In this document: piece after piece, positions 55,936 through 64,000 of the stretch
Position numbering within the stretch: the first letter of the stretch is position 1
How the letters are laid out: each line of letters starts with the position of its first letter
NCBI RefSeq assembly: GCF_029407905.1
Contig: NC_073626.1
Span: forward strand, 104,896,982 to 104,960,981
Source: Bubalus kerabau
Lineage: Eukaryota > Chordata > Mammalia > Artiodactyla > Bovidae
DNA: 64,000 nt
Reading direction: 5' to 3'
Translations under genes and position numbers: made by a program
Notes under the pieces: generated by a model
What the model was told of the DNA's origin: nothing
Database searches by the model: none
What the model saw: the letters and a program-made list of their open reading frames with translations, nothing else

Positions 55936-57120
55936 TCATTAAATAAAAATTATAATTCAACCAAAAAAGTAGTTCTGATCAAATCTATTTATATTGCATC
56001 AGAATAGCATATCATTTGACCTAAATTTCAAGGTGAAATAATCTACGTTCTTATGCATCCACTTAATATGGAGTTTGTACCATGTCCTGAACCTCCATTG
56101 GCTTCAGGAGTTCTCTTTTGAGGATCCCTCTGTGGCCTCTCCACACTGAGTTGGTTGGTCTCTTCTCTCTGTCCCAGTTGGTAGCTGTCTTACAGAACAT
56201 ACCACCATGGATTATTTATGCAACCAATCTGTATAAATTCTTGAAGAGAGGTCCTCTACTTTAATTACAATAGCAGCTTATTATGTCATGGGTCCTAAAA
56301 TGAGTGCTTTACATGCATTATCTCAATGATATTTTTTCAGAACCTTAATTTCCTCATACATAAAATGTGCAGAGTGAAATATCTTTTGCCAATATAAGCA
56401 AGCAAGATCCACACTGACAGGAGACTTTTCTGCCATAAATTAAGTGTTATCCACAAACTAAGGCCCTACAACCTCTAAGGTTGGGGGATATGAGAATAAG
56501 AAAACAGTGGGATAAATCACTCAAGGCTCTCCTGTCCTCTATGCCCTTGAGAAAAGTCTAACCACTGCATATCAGATAAGGTGTAAAGGGAGAATTTTAT
56601 CAACTTAAAACAGAAAGGTGCCCACTTTTTCTCAAACCCAACTTGAATTCATACTACAGTTGCGTGCCTTGGAATTTGGGGCATGAACAGCTCAAGGTAG
56701 CCAAGGAGCCAGTTCATTCAAGAGAAAAAGAGAGTTCACTTAGAGAATTTGTTTTCTTCATGGATATATCTAATTTACTTATAATTTTATTATTCATGCA
56801 CACTAATCATCTTTTCTATAAAATATCCATTTAGAAACATTGCTTTGATCTCAGGCTCATAAGTCACGGAACAATTGTATTCAGATTCCCTGTGTGATTC
56901 TTTTATTGCAGTATCTTCTTCACAACTAGAACCACTTTCAGAAAAACTTAGTTTTCCAAAGCAACCCATCTCCATGTCCTTCTGAGTTGCTTAAGACACA
57001 GCAGTTTTGAATCTGTGTAATACTGTCGCTTGATGTGTTTCACTAACTACAAGGACCCACTGGAAAAACATTCAACCATTTGGGCACTTTACTTTCCAGA
57101 GTATGAGGTCAAATAAGAAT
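55936..57120. other. Unannotated DNA
   Basis: A weak MIR-like stretch occurs near 56270-56340 (CTTTACATGCATTATCTCAA), too degraded to place firmly. No gene recognised. Confidence 0.4.
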
Positions 57121-57391
57121 AAAAGGCAATGGCACCCCACTCCAGTACTCTTGCCTGGAGAATCCCGTGGATGGAGGAGTCTGGTAGGCTGCAGTCCATG
57201 GGGTCGCTAAGAGTCAGGCACAACTGAGCGACTTCCCTTTCACTTTTCACTTTCATGCATTGGAGAAGGAAATGGCAACCCACTCCAGTGTTCTTGCCTG
57301 GAGAATCCCAGGGGCGGGGGAGCCTGGTGGGCTGCCGTCTATAGGGTCGCACAGAGTCGGACACGACTGAAGTGACTTAGCAGCAGCAGCA
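57121..57391 (+). mobile_element. BOV-A2 SINE
   Basis: Nearly complete dimer from AAAAGGCAATGGCACCCCAC to GACTTAGCAGCAGCAGC. The first few bases of the consensus start are missing. No clear TSD. Confidence 0.94.
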
Positions 57392-57769
57392 GGCCTTATT
57401 CTCTAAAATTCTGATTAAGCCTACATTTTTCAGTTGAAGATGGGATATATGTTGGCTGGAGAAAGGACAGGAGAGTGAAATTTGGTCAATAGGAAAATGA
57501 TCACTGGGGAAAAGGTCAGAAGCCAGTGTCTCTAAAAGTAAGATTTCCAGTCCCCTAAAACTTTATGAAAAAGTGCAGAAACTTACCTACATGAGCCCAG
57601 TTTGATCAAAAAATTCTAAGAAAATGCTGCTTATAGATGCTTTCAATAATTCCTTAATTATATGAGACTATCTGGGCACTTGTATTTCTGACTCATCTAA
57701 TTCTAAAAGAAACCTCAAATGTTTTTTGCCACAATAGGGCAATAATAGGCAAAGTTAGTGACTCTCTTG
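57392..57769. other. Unannotated DNA
   Basis: No gene or repeat recognised. Confidence 0.4.
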
Positions 57770-57935
57770 CTGACGCTGCAACTTCCGTGTCACCTGGGAA
57801 TTTTTTTGAGATGAAAATTACCAAGCCCACTCTAAACCTACTGAATCAGAATTTGTGTGGGTGGGGCCCAGCCACTTGTTTTTTGATGAGATCTCTGGGT
57901 GTTTCCCATTCCTGAATTTTGATAAACTCTGGTAT
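57770..57935. mobile_element. MER5A-like hAT element
   Basis: GTCACCTGGGAATTTTTTTG, CCAAGCCCACTCTAAACCTA, CTGAATCAGAATTTGTGTGG and GTGGGGCCCAGCCACTTG are characteristic of MER5A. The 114-codon reverse frame here is not a gene. Confidence 0.8.
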
Positions 57936-58741
57936 AAGTCATTTAGGGCAGATAGCATTTTTCCCAACTTAAAAGAAATGAAGCAGAAGAAAAAGGCATA
58001 ACTTCCTTCCCATGGTGAATGCATTTTAGCACCCCCAACTCGGGAAGGATCAGAGAGGAGCATGAAGTGAGAAACCACCACTAGTCTATTGCAGGAAGCC
58101 CAGCAGGATTCCAGCGCACAACCACCTGAGGGTCTGCTCTCACAGGTGCAATCAATATGCATGGAACCATCGGACTCCTTACACCTAATCCAAATCCTCT
58201 TGCTGCAAATTAAGCTTTTCTCTTTGTTTAATTTGCAGTGGAAAAGAACAGCTGGTGGGTAAAATTAGTATGAAAAATGTCTATATACTTAAGGTCCATG
58301 ATTTAAGTCCTTCCTGACTTCTTTCCTCAAAGTAAAAAACACTTTCTTCTCTTACTTTCAAACTCTCTCTTGAACTATCATCCTAGTACTTGTTAGGCAA
58401 ATCTAAATTAATTACTTTTAAACTTCAGATTTTGAAAGAATAAAACCATCTAGTCTTGCTATACTTAAAAACTGCTACATACTCAAGAGATAAGCATAGA
58501 CAGAATCTCTCCACGGGAACTCAGATGACTTCCAACACATGCCTACTTTTCATCAATCCCCACTGTATCATTAACATTACATAAAGATTATAGTTTAATA
58601 TACTCGCCCTTTTATTTTTTTATATATATTTTGCTCATGTTTAGGAAAAAATTTTTAAAATGCACATTCTTGGAATATCCTGCTGACATCCACTTTGTTG
58701 GTAAAGCACCCCAATTTCTGCGCTAACATTTCACAGTTCTC
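57936..58741. other. Unannotated DNA
   Basis: No gene or repeat recognised. Confidence 0.4.
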
Positions 58742-59130
58742 CTTGTGCCTTTAATGGGATTAAGTACAGCCCGCTCCAGGTGTGGATAGTAATTCAGACT
58801 GGCCAATCAGATCACTGCCTCCTCCCATCCATGCCACTTGGATCAGGGGTTAGCGCTTGACTTACTTCAGACCAAACAGAGACAAGGAGACAGTAAAGTT
58901 AGAATCTCATATTCTTTGCTTAAACTTTTGAGGAAGGGGTACGTTTTTTCAGGTGCAATTGCTAAGAGGATGGAACATGAGTCTAGCGCTGTCAGCAGCC
59001 TTCTGTCCACCTAACTGGAGAACCTACCATAAGCAGAAACAACACAGAGAGAAGCAGGGCTAAGAGATGGAGAGACTCCTGAGAAGGCTCCAAAACAGAT
59101 TTTAAACCACAGAGTGGAAATTTTCAGGTA
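58742..59130 (+). mobile_element. Ancient interspersed repeat, family not assigned
   Basis: CTGGCCAATCAGATCACTGC, ACTTGGATCAGGGGTTAGCG, GGTGCAATTGCTAAGAGGAT, AACACAGAGAGAAGCAGGGC and TAAGAGATGGAGAGACTCCT resemble a mammalian repeat segment that I recall but cannot name with confidence. It is less AT-rich than its surroundings. Confidence 0.5.
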
Positions 59131-59633
59131 AATCAACCAATGTTTTTTCCCTTTTTATTTTTTTTCTTAAGGAAATTTATATTGTGTTTTCATTCACTTT
59201 AACCTAATGTGCAGGACATTGTGGCTAATTGGTTTATGAACAACAAGGCAGGAGAATCAGCAATGAATCTATAAACGGTTGAAATGGGCAACTGGGTAGA
59301 TGGTGTTTTTCTCTGAGATTTTGATAAACACGAGAACTGGTTTGATGAATGTTGAATAGAACTGGATGATATGAGGAAAAGTATGGTTTTGCATATTTTT
59401 CTTTAGCTGTCTAAGAAACTTTTAAAAGAAAATATCTTGTAGGTCACTGATTATGCAGGTCTATATCTCCTAAAAGTCTAGATATGGGGATTGGGACTCA
59501 TAGAGATATAGATGGAAGCTGGTGTAAGAAAACACCCAAGAGTGTAAAAGGTTCCCAACATTTATTAAGCCATTTTTATTTTGCATCCATAACATCAAGT
59601 GCCTCAGGTTAAAGTAAGATAACGACAGAAAAT
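59131..59633. other. Unannotated DNA
   Basis: No gene or repeat recognised. Confidence 0.4.
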
Positions 59634-59648
59634 CTCAACTTGAAAACT

Positions 59649-59840
59649 GCTGCTGCTGCTGCTGCTAAGTCACTTCAGTCGTGTCCGACTCTGTGCGACC
59701 CCATAGACGGCAGCCCACCAGGCTCCCCCGTCCCTGGGATTCTCCAGGCAAGAACACTGGAGAAGGTTGCCATTTCCTTCTCCAATGCATGAAAGTTAAA
59801 AGTGAAAGTGAAGTCGCTCAGTCATGTGCAACCTACCAGG
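59649..59840 (-). mobile_element. 5'-truncated BOV-A2 SINE with 15-bp TSD
   Basis: The second monomer and linker are complete, with a (GCT)n tail at the left. The first monomer is reduced to a few dozen bases with an internal loss (GTCATGTGCAACCTACCAGG). CTCAACTTGAAAACT at 59634-59648 and 59841-59855 is perfect. Confidence 0.97.
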
Positions 59841-59855
59841 CTCAACTTGAAAACT

Positions 59856-62756
59856 AGGCCTCATCAGTGGAATGGAGAGCACTGACAAAGCAAAGCAGCT
59901 GTTTGTGGTGAATTGAAACAGATAAAGAAGCAAAGCTGAACATAGATTATTCTTTCACGAATCTTGGTTTTAATGGGAAGAATGAGCACGCTTTACCTAA
60001 GTGTTTGAATGATGATGAAACAGCATCACTGTTTCATTCCTAACTCTCTGTATAGATTCAAGGGTGCAATTACCATTTTTACTTCCGCTGCTGAAATTGT
60101 TGCCATTTTCATTTTACATTACTTATTAGAACATGGGAGTAGTGTCCAAGCAGATGGTTGTCAGTAAACTGATGACTACAGTTATGGATTAGTGTCCAAA
60201 TACAATTCTCAAAACTTGGTACACTGTGTAGTTTCCTGAATGTGACTGCCAAAATAAATCTGGCCTGGAAAATAATTTTGAGGACTTTCCCCTCTCAAAT
60301 TTTTTTCAGTATTTTAAGCTAAAGATAGCCTTTAAAAGCTGAGACTTTGCACATATAGACAAACCACTTATTGCATTTGGGAACTTTCTTGATAAGCTTA
60401 TTTCAGAGAAAATACTCTAATACAAGGCTCATATAAATCCCATCCATTCCATTCAACATGTTTTTTCTCTTCCAGAAAAAAAAGAATCCGAAGCCATTGT
60501 GGCTGAATGTACTTGCTCACTGTATCTATGTTGGTAAAGGCCTTAAAATGAATTCTTACTTGTATTAATTTTACTTTATTTGACAATATTTGTACTCAGT
60601 GACTAGAATAGGCACTAGAGTATTTCCAGTCTGTCCCTTCCCTAATCATAGCTACTCCTTTGGTTCACCTCTTGTCTTAAAAGACAAACGGTCTTTTATT
60701 GGGGAGGGGGGGAACATCACTGAGTCCTCAGTTCCTACAAAAACCTACCCTTTTCATGTTCCCTGGAAAAACAAGTGGGATCACAATAAACTGGCTATGC
60801 CCTGAGTGTTTTCAAGCAAGTACAATCTCTAATATACTGCTGTCTTAAATCTATCAAAAGCTTGATATTTATGAAGGCTTACCTGAAAGATAAGCAGTCC
60901 CTCTAAATCCTCTAAATTTTACTCAAGATTAAGGTAAACCAGCAGAGAGTTATAGCCTTAAATAATAGTCCTCCACTCCTGCCTTTACCTAGTGGTGTTT
61001 TCCTGGCATGATGTCACTGGACGGTATTCGAGGGGCACTATAGGAAACAGCCTGATGTAGCTGAGGGCTGTGTCGGAGATAAAGGTGTCGGTGAGGATGA
61101 TTTTCATCCTGTTACACAGTGTTCTTTTTATAAGGACTCTAGGGAGAAGAATTTTTTTTTTTCTTCTGGCTTCAACTCTAGCAAAAGTCATTCTCCTAAG
61201 CATTTGGCTTGTTCTTATCTTTACAGACCGTCCCATTTTGGCTTTAAGCAGAACTAATATGTTGTTTAAGATACCTGGCGGCAAAGAGGTCAGAAGGAGG
61301 TCAGGCTGTCTTCTCTGTAGCGAATTAGCGATATTCATTCATTATCTCCCAAGTCCTCATTAAAACAGCTTTAATGTGGTGACCATTTGATGGTACACAT
61401 ACGCTTTAATCTTGTGAATATCAAACCCACCTGGGTTACATTTCCTGTTATGGACAGTTAGCAGAAGCAGGTTAATACGTTAACTCCTTAATCTGCAGCT
61501 TGTGGAGGAACTAGGCTCACTAGTAGCCTAAATTTGAGCTCAAATGGTCTATATAGAGTAGTGCTAATTTATCAGGTTCTGTCTTCAAATCCCAGATTGC
61601 TTAAGACAGTTTTAATCATGTTTAATTTCACACCTTATCTTTCTTTGCTCTGATATATTATTTTTCAGGTTATTCTTTGGGCCTGGATATGCCCTATTTT
61701 TCTTCCTCATCTGACCTAGATTCAAATTTACACACTGTGAAATAGCTAATAAATTCCCATTAAGGTTCTAAAAGGTGAAGGTTCAATCAGTGTATAAGTC
61801 ATCAAATTCTCATGTAAAACTGACTGATCCTTCGTATTATAGCTTGGCAAAAGTATGCTACAGATCCTTAGGATTTTTATGAAAAAAATTTCAAGTCATT
61901 TGACTGAGGGAAGCCCACCTATTCTAGAATACTAGAATACTTGAGCATTTCTAAAATTTCCCCATCAGCTAGGGCAATTCTCTCCTCTCCCAGTTACTCT
62001 TAAAATACAGTCTTTCCCTGGAAGCCTGCACAATGCTCTAACTTAACCTGTATTCACTGCGCGATGTTTCCTTTGTGTGCCTTTTGTCTTTGAGGTTGGA
62101 CATTAAAAGGCAAAGTTTCTGTTCGTGTTTGGGCTGGTGGAGCCTTGGGAAAGTGGGACAAGAAGCCCCATTGGGAACTTTTTTTCCCCTCTCCACAAGC
62201 AATACAGAGTATTACAATGATTTACAGAGACACGTTGAAAGTAAATTATGTTGTAAACGCCTGTCCCTTGGGCCAGCTAAGAATCACAGGAAAAAAATGC
62301 AAAAAGTTTGAAATTCCCAACAGCAAAGGTTGACAGGAAAATATGGTTTTGTTTTTCTATGAGTAAAAGTAACTTTTATGTTGTGTTTTCCCATGAGAAA
62401 TTATAAACTTTCAAAGGAATTTTAGCCTCTTGCATGCACATATAAGAGCAATTTATCTGGTACTGCCCCAGTGAAAACACTCTTAAGACTTTAAAGCTGT
62501 TAGAAGTGGGGCTGAATTTCTTCAAGACCGCTACTTCTTATTTGTCCTTGCTGTCTCCTCTTGTCAAAACATTTACTTATTCTTCGAAGAGTTGCAAGTT
62601 GGCAACATGTTAATAATATGAAAATGCATTTGTGCAGCTCATGTGGCTGCAATTTTTGAGTATATTCATCACTTACTTAATGAATAATGGATCCTTTACA
62701 GTAGCAAGGCCACACAGAAGAATATACAACAAATTCAAAGAGAACTTGTCAATATA
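59856..62756. other. Unannotated DNA without recognised repeats
   Basis: About 2.9 kb. Long overlapping frames on both strands occur at 60985-61338 (reverse, 117 codons, Lys/Arg-rich middle) and 61070-61363 (forward, 97 codons). Neither shows a known domain or splice context, and they are not called genes. Confidence 0.35.
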
Positions 62757-62795
62757 AGATATTGCGAGTGCCTCGCAATATCTTTTTTTTTTTTT
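62757..62795 (+). repeat. Perfect 12-bp hairpin followed by poly-T
   Basis: AGATATTGCGAG (62757-62768), loop TGC, CTCGCAATATCT (62772-62783), then a run of Ts. The arms contain CG dinucleotides, which are rare in this window. It could fold in DNA or RNA, but no transcript evidence is present. Confidence 0.9.
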
Positions 62796-64000
62796 TATTT
62801 TGGAGTCTTGAGGCTCAGGTAGGATCCCCAGTCAGACCTCTACCCTCTTCTTCCTTCCTTAACTAATAAGCAACAATTATAGAAATTCTACAGCTGGGTG
62901 ACTAGCTTAAATCACTCAGGTTCATTTTGTGGGTATGAATGTCTTTTATTCCTGAGAGACTTTAAAAGTAGATTTTCATATCATTTTCTTTCTCTGTTTC
63001 AACTTAATTAGAAATTATTCAGAATGATTTTTTGTTAGAAACTCCATTTTTTTTTAATGACATGATAAGAAAAATAAGTAAAAGATGCCCTCAAAGTGCT
63101 ACTCAGCCTTCTCTGCAACTAAAACTCACATCATTAGATTTTTCAGCAGTGTTGTTCAGTATTGGCTTCTTTTCCTCCAGACATTCTTGGTCTGACTTGT
63201 CCCTGCCCCCTCTTGTAAGCTCTTCTTTGTCGAAGGTCCAAGTTTTCTCTAGTGTTTATAAACTCTTCCTTGTCAAAATACCAGATAGTCTGTTTCTTCA
63301 CTGGAAGGGAGATTTATCCAAGGGACATCATTTCAAGGACTATGAGCAGACACAATAACTCCTCTCTCTACCTGTCATTTCAGCATTTGCATCAAAACTT
63401 TGAAACTCGGGTGTGCACAAGCAGGATATATTCCAACAGAGCACTCCAATTTTCAGGGACTTCATTCCCTTTAGACTGCAGAATTGTTCTAAAGTGTCTA
63501 TAAATGTTGTCACAAAATCTAAAGAAAACTATAAACATTAAGAAGTTCATGTGCATTATACTGACTGAAAGAAATGACAACATCCAATTATTATCTCCAC
63601 AACATCAGTAATGAATAGAATGAAAACTAAACCAGCATCATCCTCATTTTCTCATGCTCTGCTAGGCACACACAGAAACCCTGCTGCTATGCATTGTCTT
63701 TCCCCACCCCTTCATTTTCTCCGCCTGTGATAGACATATCTTTATGGATTAACAAGTACGAAGATCATGTCATTTCCTGACATAAATAATAATATACCTT
63801 TGCTCCTAGAGATATGTTTAGACAAAAAATAAATACCACCCCCCAACCCCCCAACCCCCGAAAAGCCTCAGATTGAGTTGTTGGCTAAACAGAGCTTCTT
63901 AATTAAAATATCACAGTGAAATGTTTTCTGGTGATGCGAAAGCTTAAAGGCAGTGCCTCACTTGCAAAAGATGAGGGAAAGAGATCACAAACCCCTTCCA
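62796..64000. other. Unannotated DNA
   Basis: Forward 108- and 83-codon frames near 63032-63503 have no recognised domain. A C-rich tract (ACCACCCCCCAACCCCCCAA) is near 63836-63860. No gene recognised. Confidence 0.4.

Overview
This window is vertebrate nuclear DNA from a ruminant, almost certainly a pecoran and most likely a bovid such as cattle, sheep, goat or buffalo. The signature is the repeat content: many BOV-A2 and Bov-tA SINEs, many copies of the BovB (RTE-type) LINE, and 3' ends of the ruminant L1 (L1_BT type). Older mammalian layers lie beneath them: MIR, L2, MER5A-type and other hAT elements, an MLT1-like LTR and old L1. Repeat names come from recalled family consensus sequences, not from a database search. 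The repeats alone do not settle the species.

I find no intact host protein-coding gene, no rRNA or tRNA gene, no CRISPR array and no obvious CpG island. Almost every open reading frame of 60 to 250 codons is either a repeat read in frame (the many near-identical proteins are BOV-A2, Bov-tA or BovB) or a chance frame in AT-rich DNA. The window reads as intergenic or long-intron sequence. The only recognisable host gene copy is a decayed processed pseudogene of ribosomal protein L6 (RPL6), on the minus strand at about 3.7-5.07 kb. It is broken by two ruminant insertions.

Layout: 0-7 kb holds Bov-tA copies, an L2 piece, a palindromic tandem duplication (3.25-3.45 kb) and the RPL6 pseudogene. 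7-15 kb is mostly unannotated AT-rich DNA with a few SINEs, two microsatellites and a BovB tail. 15.1-20.3 kb is one long BovB on the minus strand, probably with its 5' UTR. It is split by a second, plus-strand BovB that itself carries a BOV-A2. 20.5-25.9 kb holds an hAT-like element, MIRs and L2. 25.9-30.3 kb is a head-to-head pair of old L1 pieces with five or more later insertions. 30-41 kb is scattered MIR, L2, BovB and SINEs, including a MIR/hAT/Bov-tA nest at 38 kb and one possible non-coding exon at 40.2 kb. 41.6-43.9 kb is a 5'-truncated BovB with the longest reading frame in the window, a 247-codon broken reverse transcriptase. 44-50 kb is essentially repeat-free. 50-60 kb is rich in BOV-A2 and contains an MLT1-like LTR and MER5A copies, one of them split by BovB. 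60-64 kb shows no recognised repeat.

The elements do not form a working pathway. Their relation is stratigraphic: nesting and target-site duplications (TSDs), many readable directly, order the insertions from MIR/L2/hAT/old L1, through RPL6 retroposition, to BovB and Bov-tA, and last BOV-A2. I did not find a convincing undescribed biological system. The best observations are the nested insertions, a head-to-head L1 composite, a self-complementary tandem duplication and a BOV-A2 inverted pair.
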